Source: Planctomycetaceae bacterium
Lineage (GTDB): Bacteria; Planctomycetota; Planctomycetia; Pirellulales; Pirellulaceae
Reading direction: 5' to 3'
Length of the DNA stretch: 41,631 bases
NCBI GenBank assembly: GCA_005798335.1
Contig: SYJV01000324.1
Coordinates: 1-41,631, forward strand
The notes beneath the pieces were generated by a model, which was not told the origin of the DNA, searched no databases, and worked only from the letters and a program-made list of their open reading frames with translations. The position numbers and the translations under genes were made by a program. How positions within the stretch are numbered: the stretch's first letter is position 1; the number at the start of each line of letters is the position of its first letter. Positions 24,391-33,116 of the stretch are shown one piece after another.

Positions 24391-26622
24391 TTACTCCAAG
24401 TACAAAAACTCATTAGCGTTCAAAGCGACCAAACAAAGATCGGCCAGCGCCTTGGACGGCTCGTCGCCAGCCGCCGATTCAGCACTCGACTGTTTCTCAA
24501 GGTAGCACGTACCCGCCTCCAGCTCGCTCGCAGTTGGTGACCTGCCAAAGGCCAGGCGAAAGATGAATTCCACCTGACTGCGCGGCAGCGAGCCGGCTTG
24601 GCGTTGAACACGACGGGCAAAATGCTGGCTGGTCTCGTGCGCAAACTTGCTGTTGAACAGCGCGAAGACTTGGGGAGTCGTCACCGACGTTCCCCGGCGA
24701 GCGCAAGACGTGGACATGTCGGCGGCATCGAAGGACTCCAGCATGGGAACCACCATGTTGCGGCGCTGAAACGAGTACAGGCTGCGCCGCGCGCGTTGAT
24801 TCTCTTCCGAAGGATCCCATTTGAAGAAGGGGAATTCGCGTCCCATTTCCGCAGGCAGCTCTTCAAAAAATCCAGGGCCGCCGTGGGTTAAATGCAACCT
24901 TCCACTGACCGCCAACATGGCATCGCGGAGGACTTCGCCCTCCAGGCGCCGGAAGTTGGCCCTCCAAAGCAGCCGGTTGTCGGGATCCAGCTCGGCACAG
25001 GCGTCGGTTTGCGGATGCTGGGTAGAAAGTTGATACGTTCTGGATAACAGTAAAAGCCGATGGAGCGGCTTGAGTTGCCATCCACTTTCAATGAAGCGCT
25101 TCGCCAGATAATCGAGCAACTCCGGGTGGCTCGCTCCGGAACCGTTTTTCCCAAAATCATTGGCCGTGGCGACAATCCCGGCGCCAAAATGGTACTGCCA
25201 CAAGCGATTGACGAGCACGCGCGGGGTTAGCGGATTTTCTGGACTGGCAATCCACTGGGCTAGAACTTTTCGCCGACCCGAAGGGGCGGAGTCGACCTGG
25301 GCCAATTCCGCAGAGCATTCCGCGTTCACAGATTGAACTGCGGAAAGAAAACCTGGAGCAACCCGCGGGCCGGGAGAAGTCACGCTTCCGCCTATCAGCA
25401 CGTGTGTAGCCGGGATGGGCTCATCCTGGCCCGGATTGGACACCGCGCAGGCCACGGCGTCGTAACGCGCGGACTCTTTGAATTCAGCAACTGCCTTTTT
25501 CAGTTCTTCGAATTGCTTTTTTTCTTCCGCCGATACGGACGGTTCTTTGACAATGGCCTCATCGAATTCTTTATCGTCCACCTCATAAACGGCCATGCCG
25601 AGACTGGCCGCGATTTTGGGTCTCATGGTCGAACGGAACCTGGCCAGGTCTTCGCGGCGCCGCGTTGCTTCTTGTTCGGCCTTGGCCTTGCGCACTTGGA
25701 ACTCGCCGATCGTTTCCACTTCGAGAAACTCGGCGGTGGGCTGGGTGCGTTTCAACGAGGTGAGGAACGCCTGCAGCTTATAAAAATCGTTGGTGGGAAT
25801 CGGGTCGTATTTGTGATCGTGACAACGGGCGCAGCCCACGGTGAGTCCCAGAAAAGCGGACCCGATCGCGTCGGTGATTTCGTTGAGATAGTCCTGCCGT
25901 TTGTTTTCCGGCACCATGTTGTCGGCCTCCCAAGGTCCAAGTCGATAAAACCCGGTGGCGACAATCCCCTCGCTGCCGGCGTCCATTTCGTCACCGGCGA
26001 GTTGTTCACAGATAAAACGGTCGAAGGGACGGTCCTGATTGAACGCGCGGACGACATAATCCCTGTACCGCCAGAGCGTGGGACGTTCTTCATCAATGGC
26101 AAAACCGTCGGTCTCGGCGTAGCGAACAACATCAAGCCAATGGCGCGCCCATCGCTCGCCATACCCATGCGAAGCGAGCAGACGGTCCACGACCTTCTCG
26201 TAAGCTTGCGGAGAGTTGTCGGTAAGGAATGCTTCCACTTCCTCTGGCGTGGGTGGCAAACCGGTCACATCGAAAGTGACGCGGCGGAGGAGGGCGTGGC
26301 GGGAAACTAGTGGTGCGGGCTCGATCCCTCGTTTGTCCTGCTCGGCGAGGATGAAGGCATCGATGGGCGACCACATTATCCCAGCCTGTTTCACCTTTGG
26401 CACGGCGGGGCTGGCAATTGGCCGAAATGCCCAATCGCTTGCGATCGTTCGGCGCTCAACTTCGGCAGTCTCGCTAGGGTTTTCCGCTAACAATTCGAGA
26501 GGACTGGCCAATAATCCAAGGGCGATCACCACCCACGCCACTCGGGTTGGCGGTATACCGACACTGGGGCCACGAGGTCTTTGCAATGGCTTTGATTCAA
26601 GCATCGTTGTGCATTGACTCAT
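24391..26622 (-). CDS. DUF1549/DUF1553 protein lacking the N-terminal PSCyt1 haem domain
   Basis: A 743-residue exported protein; ATG 26622 has GGGAG at 26631-26635. The leader is long, with the hydrophobic core VAWVVIALGLLASPLELLAE at about 28-47. PSCyt2/DUF1549 follows at once (SPIDAFILAEQDKRGIEPAP, RRVTFDVTGLPPTPEEVEAF, RWARHWLDVVRYAETDGFA), with one haem motif CARCHDHK (Cys264, Cys267, His268), then DUF1553 (RVLVNRLWQYHFGAGIVATANDFG, VTTPQVFALFNSKF). Compared with the homologue at 13178-15793, the whole first cytochrome domain is missing. The upstream gene ends with its own cytochrome domain and may supply it in trans (inference). A 1-bp overlap joins it to the DUF1501 gene. Confidence 0.92.
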   Translation of the reverse strand: MSQCTTMLESKPLQRPRGPSVGIPPTRVAWVVIALGLLASPLELLAENPSETAEVERRTIASDWAFRPIASPAVPKVKQAGIMWSPIDAFILAEQDKRGIEPAPLVSRHALLRRVTFDVTGLPPTPEEVEAFLTDNSPQAYEKVVDRLLASHGYGERWARHWLDVVRYAETDGFAIDEERPTLWRYRDYVVRAFNQDRPFDRFICEQLAGDEMDAGSEGIVATGFYRLGPWEADNMVPENKRQDYLNEITDAIGSAFLGLTVGCARCHDHKYDPIPTNDFYKLQAFLTSLKRTQPTAEFLEVETIGEFQVRKAKAEQEATRRREDLARFRSTMRPKIAASLGMAVYEVDDKEFDEAIVKEPSVSAEEKKQFEELKKAVAEFKESARYDAVACAVSNPGQDEPIPATHVLIGGSVTSPGPRVAPGFLSAVQSVNAECSAELAQVDSAPSGRRKVLAQWIASPENPLTPRVLVNRLWQYHFGAGIVATANDFGKNGSGASHPELLDYLAKRFIESGWQLKPLHRLLLLSRTYQLSTQHPQTDACAELDPDNRLLWRANFRRLEGEVLRDAMLAVSGRLHLTHGGPGFFEELPAEMGREFPFFKWDPSEENQRARRSLYSFQRRNMVVPMLESFDAADMSTSCARRGTSVTTPQVFALFNSKFAHETSQHFARRVQRQAGSLPRSQVEFIFRLAFGRSPTASELEAGTCYLEKQSSAESAAGDEPSKALADLCLVALNANEFLYLE

Positions 26623-26640
26623 TTCGGTTTCTCCCGCGCC

Positions 26641-29600
26641 TCATTTAAGCGTTTTCAAATAGGCGATCAAATCGCGCAGTTCGGGAATTGTAATTACTTT
26701 TTCCAGACCACTTGGCATGATTGAAGTTGCCGAGGCCGACATTTCTTCAATATCGTCGCGAGCGATCCGCTGCTCGGGCTTGCCGGCCATTCGCAGATGG
26801 ATTGCAGTTGCCGACTGTCGACCGATGACACCCACGTGGGTTTGCCCCGACAGGGTGTAAACGTTAAATGTCTGGTAGTTACCGGCAATCGTCGAACTGG
26901 GAAACACGATCGACTCGGTCAAATCGCGCTCATTGCGAATGCGAGCGATTTGCGACAGGTCGGGACCAATGTCGCCTCCGCGGTTCTCCGCACGATGGCA
27001 CGTATGGCACAACGCCCGGTTTCCAAAATAGATCTCGCGGCCGCGGCGTGCATCGCCATCGTCGATCTGCGACATCAGTTCGGCCAAGCGTTCCGCCTGT
27101 TCCCGGCGGTCCGTACCAGCGGCGCGAACCAGCGCTGTGCCCGCTTCGGCGATTTCAGGCGGAAACCGATCTAACAGCTTCTGGATGCGGTCGGGGACCA
27201 GGTTGGTCAGCGCTTGCGATCCACCCAGCCCGGCCACGATACGCTGGCCGAGCGGCACATCGCGCCCGTGTCCCGCTGGCGGAGCGACAATCGTCAGCCC
27301 ATTGAAGACGCCGTGGTTTGCGTCCGTGTCGTCGGTGGAGGCGGACCAGGAAATCTCGATCGTGCCGTTCGACTTCGGCACCACATCTCGAAACAGCGCG
27401 TGGGTTTTACCCTCGGCGTAATCTTTATCGCCAGGTTTAAGTCCATGGATGTTTTCCGTCTTGTGGCCGTTCGCATCTTCGATCGTCACCGAAGCTCCAC
27501 GCGGTGGATCGCTGGGATTTCTGGAACCGTAAAAATACAGCTCGTAGCGCCCGGCGAGCTTGAGGCCGCCCAGTATGAAACGGCTTCTGAATGACTGATG
27601 CTCGCCGCCTCCGCCACTTTGCCCGTTGTAAAAAAAGTCGCCCATGAGATTGTCGAACTGATTCGAAAAATGAGGCAGCAGGCTGGCTCCTTCCATCTTG
27701 CTGAGCCATATACCACTGTACGATCCATCCGAGGTCCGCGGATAGTTGACTCCGGTGCCGGTGGTCGGATCCCATGCGTTCCAGATCGCTAGGCCACCCT
27801 GCGGGTCGTCGGCAAATGCGGCAAGCCCACGGTGCGTTTTTCCGCCGGCCGGCTGAGCATCGACGTTGACCACCACTGCCGCCGCATCGCGCTCGAATCG
27901 CCGCAATAGGACCGGCAGTTCCAGTGACCGAGCGCGGGCCAATAGATCGGCCACAGCCAACGACTGCTGGTGGCTGAGGTTTGCGGCGGCCAGCGCCTCC
28001 GCCGCACGCACGCGATCCACTGGCAATCCATCGTCGTCCAACTGCGCTGCAAGCAGTGCAAAGGCCTCTTGGTCCAACGGCGAGCCGTGCTTGGCCACGG
28101 TGGCCAACGCGGCCAGTCGTAGCGGCTGTGGCCGCGATGCATCGCGGCTGAGCTTCAATAAGAGGTCGTCCATGCGATCGGTTTCCTTGACGGAAATCGT
28201 CGCGATAGCGTGCTCGACAAGGTCCGTGTCCGTGCTGGCGAGCAGTTTGCGCAGCGGGGCGTTCAATGGATCGGGCAGGTCGTCCAGATCACTTTCGGCC
28301 AATGCATCCAGCACCAGCAACCGTGTATCTTTGGGGGTCGACTCGCGAGCCAGCGCGTCGTTCATTTCCGATTGAATCTGACTATTGCCTGCAAACGCCG
28401 CCATCACCGCGCGGGTCAACTTGACGTCTTCGGCGGCAAGTCTTGGTGCGGTCAGCCAACGAGAGACGACTCCGCGAATTTCACCGGCCCAGTCCGCGTG
28501 CCGGCTGATGATCTCCAAAGCCGTAGTACGCAAATCTAGATCGTCGGTACTGACCAGGGGCGTGACGATTTTGTGTGTCAGATGGTTGCCCGGCATCTGG
28601 TCCAGCGCCACCAGCGCGGCTCGCTGGACCCGTGGATTGTCTGCGGCCAGGCCCTTCGCCGTAGCAGCGGACTCGTCGATGCGGATCAAAGCGTAGACAA
28701 AAGCATGCATTAGAAAGTCGTCATTGTCCTCGCGGGCAACCGCATCCAATATCGCGGAAACCGAGGAGACCGAACCGATCTGTCCTAGCGCGGCGGCGGC
28801 TGTGCGACGTTGGAGTGGCGGTCCATGGCGAAGGATCGCGCGCAGTGCTTCGCTGGCACCCGGATCTTTGAGAATGCCGACGCTGAGGATGGCGGCCTGA
28901 CGAACGGTCGCATCCCGGTCGGCAAGCGCCGCGCGGATCGCTTGAAGTGCCGGTGGCGTACCGATTCGCGAAAGCGTCCAGACGGCATTGCGACGGAGCT
29001 CGACGACGTCAGAAGAACAGAGCGCCTTGTCCAGCGCGGGCACGGCGCCGGTACCTCGCCGGACCAGCGTATCGATCGCACGGTCGCGGACTACCGGGCG
29101 AGGGTCGTCCAGCCACGTCACCATTTCGTCACTGGTGGCGTTCCAGTCGAGTTGTCGACCGCGCGGATCCACAACGGGAGTCGCTCCCGCTTTGCGAATC
29201 CGGTAGATCGCGCCGAGCACCATCGGCTTGGCGATCTTCGACGTGGGACAGCCGTAATAGACCCAGCCGCCAGTGTCGATGAGCAGCAGGCTGCCGTCGG
29301 CGTCTTCCAATATATCGGTGGGGTGGAAATCGATCGCGTCGGCCGCCAGGAAATCCACATCGATCGATTGAAAAGTCGATCCGTGCGGTGCGATTTGTGT
29401 CCGTACGACTTTGTGCGTGTTGAACTGGCAAGCGAAGTAGTTGTCGCGATACTCGGCGCCGAACGCCGTGCCGCGATACCGCATCAACCCGGCCGGTGCG
29501 ACTTGTCCCCAGCGGCTCAAGGCCGGTAACCGGTAACCTGTGTCGGGCAGCAGCGGTTTGCCGTAAACGGTATGCGTCAGCGCCCCGTCGATCCAATGGA

Positions 29601-30378
29601 TCAACGCGTCGTGCCGACCGTCCACGCCATCGAAGATCGCGGCGGTGCTTAGCAGCTCACCTTCGGGCGTGAATTCGACGTCGACCGGGTTCACGGGGCC
29701 TTGGCCGAAAACTTCCAGATCGGTTCCATCCGCGCGGCACGAGTAGACACCGGCTGCGGAACCTTGGCCAAGCCGCTTGCCATCCGCGCCCGCCAGGTCA
29801 TAGCCGAACACGCCGCCGGTGAAATAGATACGTCCACACGGTCCCAGGTACGGACCACTTTGATTGGGGTTACCGTTGAAATTAAATTCGCCAACCAGTT
29901 TTTCACGTCGGTCGGCGACTCCGTCGTCGTCGGTATCTTCCAAACGCCACAAGTAGGGCGCCGAAACGACGTACAGCGCGTTGTTGTGCCATAGCGCCCC
30001 TTCGGGCATGACCATCTTATCGGCAAAGATCGTACTTTTGTCGAACTTGCCGTCGTCATCGGTATCCTCAAGCATTCGAATGAAGCGAGATTTTTCCTGT
30101 AGCAGCTCCTCCTTCCTCAGATTGCGACCGTCCGTTTCAGCAATGAATAGTCGGCCACGATGATCGAGACAGGCAAGCATCGGATGCTTGACCAGAGGCG
30201 GGGCCGCGGCCAGTTCCAGCACGAACCCGTCCGGCACCCTGATCGCTGGCGGCGTAAATTCGGCTGCCTCGTTTGCCGTGGCCATCGACCGGAATGCAAC
30301 GACGGCAAGGCAAAGCGAAATGCAAAATCTAGAATTGCACATCGACGGCTCACGAAAATTTTTTGAAAAGCATTTCAC
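26641..30378 (-). CDS. PVC-type membrane-bound dehydrogenase with HEAT repeats, beta-sandwich insert and C-terminal haem domain
   Basis: A 1245-residue exported protein. GTG 30378 is chosen for TCTCC at 30385-30389 (GGAGA on the coding strand); ATG 30342 is an alternative, and the signal peptide ([14 protein letters not shown]) follows either. Residues ~45-400 form the PVC-type PQQ-like propeller ([65 protein letters not shown]). Residues ~420-850 are HEAT repeats. Residues ~860-1060 look like an extra beta-sandwich ([50 protein letters not shown]). The C-terminus has a haem domain with CHTCH (about 1124-1128), GPDLSQIA and MPSGL as Met ligand. It is followed by the DUF1553 gene at 18 bp. Predicted to oxidise a sugar or alcohol in the periplasm (family inference). 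Confidence 0.9.
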   Translation of the reverse strand: MKCFSKNFREPSMCNSRFCISLCLAVVAFRSMATANEAAEFTPPAIRVPDGFVLELAAAPPLVKHPMLACLDHRGRLFIAETDGRNLRKEELLQEKSRFIRMLEDTDDDGKFDKSTIFADKMVMPEGALWHNNALYVVSAPYLWRLEDTDDDGVADRREKLVGEFNFNGNPNQSGPYLGPCGRIYFTGGVFGYDLAGADGKRLGQGSAAGVYSCRADGTDLEVFGQGPVNPVDVEFTPEGELLSTAAIFDGVDGRHDALIHWIDGALTHTVYGKPLLPDTGYRLPALSRWGQVAPAGLMRYRGTAFGAEYRDNYFACQFNTHKVVRTQIAPHGSTFQSIDVDFLAADAIDFHPTDILEDADGSLLLIDTGGWVYYGCPTSKIAKPMVLGAIYRIRKAGATPVVDPRGRQLDWNATSDEMVTWLDDPRPVVRDRAIDTLVRRGTGAVPALDKALCSSDVVELRRNAVWTLSRIGTPPALQAIRAALADRDATVRQAAILSVGILKDPGASEALRAILRHGPPLQRRTAAAALGQIGSVSSVSAILDAVAREDNDDFLMHAFVYALIRIDESAATAKGLAADNPRVQRAALVALDQMPGNHLTHKIVTPLVSTDDLDLRTTALEIISRHADWAGEIRGVVSRWLTAPRLAAEDVKLTRAVMAAFAGNSQIQSEMNDALARESTPKDTRLLVLDALAESDLDDLPDPLNAPLRKLLASTDTDLVEHAIATISVKETDRMDDLLLKLSRDASRPQPLRLAALATVAKHGSPLDQEAFALLAAQLDDDGLPVDRVRAAEALAAANLSHQQSLAVADLLARARSLELPVLLRRFERDAAAVVVNVDAQPAGGKTHRGLAAFADDPQGGLAIWNAWDPTTGTGVNYPRTSDGSYSGIWLSKMEGASLLPHFSNQFDNLMGDFFYNGQSGGGGEHQSFRSRFILGGLKLAGRYELYFYGSRNPSDPPRGASVTIEDANGHKTENIHGLKPGDKDYAEGKTHALFRDVVPKSNGTIEISWSASTDDTDANHGVFNGLTIVAPPAGHGRDVPLGQRIVAGLGGSQALTNLVPDRIQKLLDRFPPEIAEAGTALVRAAGTDRREQAERLAELMSQIDDGDARRGREIYFGNRALCHTCHRAENRGGDIGPDLSQIARIRNERDLTESIVFPSSTIAGNYQTFNVYTLSGQTHVGVIGRQSATAIHLRMAGKPEQRIARDDIEEMSASATSIMPSGLEKVITIPELRDLIAYLKTLK

Positions 30379-30422
30379 AGGTGGTCTCCAGGCGAGCGGG
30401 GCGACACGTCAACATCGATTTA

Positions 30423-31745
30423 TTACCCTTGCGGCGTGCGTGGTCTCACATTCGATTTCGGGCGAAAGTGTTTGTCGGCGAAGTCCAGGTAGCGCTGCCA
30501 GTCGTAGTCGGTCACGTCGTGTTTGCCTCTGCGGATATGAAAGCCGATGGTGTTCATCACCGGCTGGTCGACCGCCGGCATCGTCCCCGAGGGGAGGCCT
30601 TCCGCGCCTAACAGGCGATACACATCGCTCGCATGCCAAGCTGCCAGGAATTCGCCGCGAGGGTCGGACCACAGATCTTCTTCAGCGCAGGCTACATAAA
30701 CCGGCCGCGGGGCGACCAGCGCAATCAACATGTGCTGATCGACCGGAAGGGCTTCCGGATGATCGCCATACTTGTTGAAATTGTCGCAAAACCAGTGAGG
30801 AAAAGCCTTGATGATTCGTTTGACCGGTTCGCCGAAGTCGCGGCGACTCAGCGCCGCACCGCCGCGCCCTGAATTGTTGGAGATAACCAGTGCGAACCGC
30901 TGGTCCCGGGCGCCTGCCCACAGCGCGGTCTTACCCAGCCGCGAATGCCCCATGACAGCCACGTGCTGTGCGTCGATATCATGATCCGTCGCAAAATAAT
31001 CCAAACTTCGACTCAATCCCCAGGCCCAGGCCCCGATCGTTCCCCATTGGTCCGCACGCGGCGCGGTTTGTCCAGGCTCGTAAAACAATGGCTGCACACC
31101 GTTTTTGAATCCGTCGTCGAAATCGGGATCCAGGTCCGCGCAGTGGATCGTCGCCAACGCGTAGCCTCGCGCGAGTATCATGTTGATGGCCCACCACATC
31201 GCGTGTCTACCACGCGACTTTTCCGCGGCGGCCGGGTTCTTACCATCGCGCAACGCATATCTCGAAATCGTAATGCCAGGATCGGCATGGACAGTGTGGT
31301 TGCCTTCAAAGTTCAAGCCAATAAAAAGCGGTACTGGCGCCTGCACATCGTTCGGCAGGTAGATCAGGATGTCCATACGCGGGCCGTCTTTTCTCTTGTC
31401 CGTAAAATAGACGGACACCTCGCGCCGTGTGGCCATGCCGTCCAGCGCAGTCTTGTCCTCGGAAGTGACCTCGAAGGCCATATCTTTCGGCGGACCTGGA
31501 CTGCGCCCATACATTTCCGTCTCGAACAGTTTCAGAATTTCCGGACGGCGCTCGGCAACCCACATTTGCGGACTCGTGACCTGCCTGCCGTCGGCCATCA
31601 CCAGCGCATCGGGCAACGTGTACTCGTGAACCTTGGATTCGTCGTAGTTGAAACCCGGTGGTTCGGCAATCGCGCTGGCTGGGAAGGCGAATATCAGCGC
31701 GACGGACATCGATAGGACACGGAACGGTTTCATGTGCAATTTCAT
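30423..31745 (-). CDS. Secreted alpha/beta-hydrolase, CE15 glucuronoyl-esterase-like
   Basis: A 440-residue exported esterase with a signal peptide ([19 protein letters not shown]). The hydrolase fold shows the nucleophile elbow [15 protein letters not shown] (Ser268), preceded by [17 protein letters not shown], and followed by [19 protein letters not shown], a conserved CE15 feature. [19 protein letters not shown] carries the likely catalytic acid (around Glu356/Asp357), and [14 protein letters not shown] the catalytic His409. Family members cleave esters between 4-O-methyl-glucuronate of xylan and lignin alcohols, or related uronate esters; the exact substrate is unproven. The start is not well supported: no clear Shine-Dalgarno sequence before ATG 31745 or ATG 31733. 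It sits 44 bp before the dehydrogenase gene within the operon, suggesting joint action on plant- or algal-type polysaccharide. Confidence 0.85.
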   Translation of the reverse strand: MKLHMKPFRVLSMSVALIFAFPASAIAEPPGFNYDESKVHEYTLPDALVMADGRQVTSPQMWVAERRPEILKLFETEMYGRSPGPPKDMAFEVTSEDKTALDGMATRREVSVYFTDKRKDGPRMDILIYLPNDVQAPVPLFIGLNFEGNHTVHADPGITISRYALRDGKNPAAAEKSRGRHAMWWAINMILARGYALATIHCADLDPDFDDGFKNGVQPLFYEPGQTAPRADQWGTIGAWAWGLSRSLDYFATDHDIDAQHVAVMGHSRLGKTALWAGARDQRFALVISNNSGRGGAALSRRDFGEPVKRIIKAFPHWFCDNFNKYGDHPEALPVDQHMLIALVAPRPVYVACAEEDLWSDPRGEFLAAWHASDVYRLLGAEGLPSGTMPAVDQPVMNTIGFHIRRGKHDVTDYDWQRYLDFADKHFRPKSNVRPRTPQG

Positions 31746-31794
31746 TTTTGTTCGCAGAGACGAGAAGTCGGTTTCTGTCGATCAATAGGCATGG

Positions 31795-33102
31795 TTAAAT
31801 CTCCGACAAAACCCCCGAACTGTCAGCAAAACGTTCATCGCGCGCCCCGGTGGCCTGGGCGATGCGCAGGAGTGCATTTGAAAAGGGGGTGTCCTCGGAA
31901 TAACGGTGCAACGCGCCGTGCTTGAGGCCACATGCTTTGCCGCCGGCGATGACGATCGGATAGTTACGGGCAATATGTGTGTGGCTCGTACTGCAACCAT
32001 AGAGGACCGTCGTGCGGTCGAGCAACGAAGAATCGCCTTCGACTGTCGATTTGAGGCGCTGGAGAAAGCAAGCCAATTGTGCGCTCAAGAATTCGTCGTA
32101 ACGCCCCCAATGCTCGAAGCCATTCTCAGTTTCGGTGGAATGCGAAAGACTATGGTGCCCTCCATTAAAACCTAGGATCGAAGGGAACTGGTCACCTATG
32201 CCTTGGCCATCTTCGCGCGAAATCTGATAGGTTGCCACGCGGGTCGAATCAGAACGGAAGGCCAGGAACATCAAATCGTAAATCGTCTTGATGTATTCAC
32301 CAGGATCTGATTGGACGGCTTGGAGGTTGACCTCGTCGGTGGCGACTTTGGGCTTGGCGACATCGAGCCATGCTTCGGTGCGGTGGACTTGCGTCTCCAC
32401 CTCGCGGACAGCAGTCAGGTACTCGTCTAGCTTCGCCCGATCGCCGCGTCCAAGTTGGCGCTGCAATCGTCGGCCGTCTTCGAGCAGGTAATCCAGCAGG
32501 CTACCAGAGTTTCGCAACGCAGCGCGTTGCTGTTCGTCGGTTTGCCCTTCCACGGAACTGAAGAGTCGATTGAAGATACGCCGTGGATCCGCTTCGGCGG
32601 GAATCGGTTGTCCGCTCTTGTTAAAAGACAAGGTACCAGTTCTTGCCGTGTATCCGATGCCGCCATCGCTGGAAAGGACGAGCGAGGGAAATCGCGTATG
32701 CGGGGCTGTCGCGCGCGAAATGATTTGATCGATGGAGATGGAATTGTTGTAGGCACCGCTCACATCCCCGCCGGTTAAGAAAGTGTCAGCGGTGGTGTGC
32801 GCCACGACCATACGACCCCGTGGATGGCTGAGTCCCTGCAGGATGCTGATGTCAGCTCGGTGAGGCTCAAGTGGCGCGAGTGACCTCGTAAGAGCGTAGT
32901 CTTTGCCATCGCCAAATGGAAACCAATGCCAATCTTTATGAGCGGGATGTTCGTGGGGAGGAAGGCTGACACCATTCGGAAAGAAAACGAAACAGGCGCG
33001 TCTGGGGAGCGATTCCGGCAACACGGCCATGCAATCCAAAACTGGTAATGCCAAGCTGCAGCCGATGCCGCGCAGCAATGTTCGTCGATTCAATGACTTC
33101 AT
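31795..33102 (-). CDS. DUF1552 protein, Tat-exported
   Basis: A 435-residue protein with a twin-arginine leader MKSLNRRTLLRGIGCSLALPVLD. The DUF1552 landmarks are ACFVFFPNGVSLPPHEHP, LQGLSHPRGRMVVAHTTADTFLTGG, SISIDQIISRA, FPSLVLSSDGGIGY, RRIFNRLFSS, RQLGRGDRAKLDEYLTAVREVETQ and GCSTSHTHIARNYPIVIAGG. This family is the standing partner of DUF1592-type cytochromes, as DUF1501 is of DUF1553 proteins, and is distantly related to DUF1501 (family knowledge). Function unknown; Tat export suggests it folds in the cytoplasm, perhaps with a metal. It starts 14 bp after the stop of the DUF1592-type gene; the Shine-Dalgarno sequence is weak (AAAAGCTC). Confidence 0.92.
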   Translation of the reverse strand: MKSLNRRTLLRGIGCSLALPVLDCMAVLPESLPRRACFVFFPNGVSLPPHEHPAHKDWHWFPFGDGKDYALTRSLAPLEPHRADISILQGLSHPRGRMVVAHTTADTFLTGGDVSGAYNNSISIDQIISRATAPHTRFPSLVLSSDGGIGYTARTGTLSFNKSGQPIPAEADPRRIFNRLFSSVEGQTDEQQRAALRNSGSLLDYLLEDGRRLQRQLGRGDRAKLDEYLTAVREVETQVHRTEAWLDVAKPKVATDEVNLQAVQSDPGEYIKTIYDLMFLAFRSDSTRVATYQISREDGQGIGDQFPSILGFNGGHHSLSHSTETENGFEHWGRYDEFLSAQLACFLQRLKSTVEGDSSLLDRTTVLYGCSTSHTHIARNYPIVIAGGKACGLKHGALHRYSEDTPFSNALLRIAQATGARDERFADSSGVLSEI

Positions 33103-33116
33103 AAAATGAGCTTTTG

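Noticed and set aside
25333-26310. 325-codon plus-strand ORF
   Set aside because: Antisense to the DUF1549/1553 gene, which has clear domains. The Phe/Gly-rich translation reflects the opposite-strand codon pattern.
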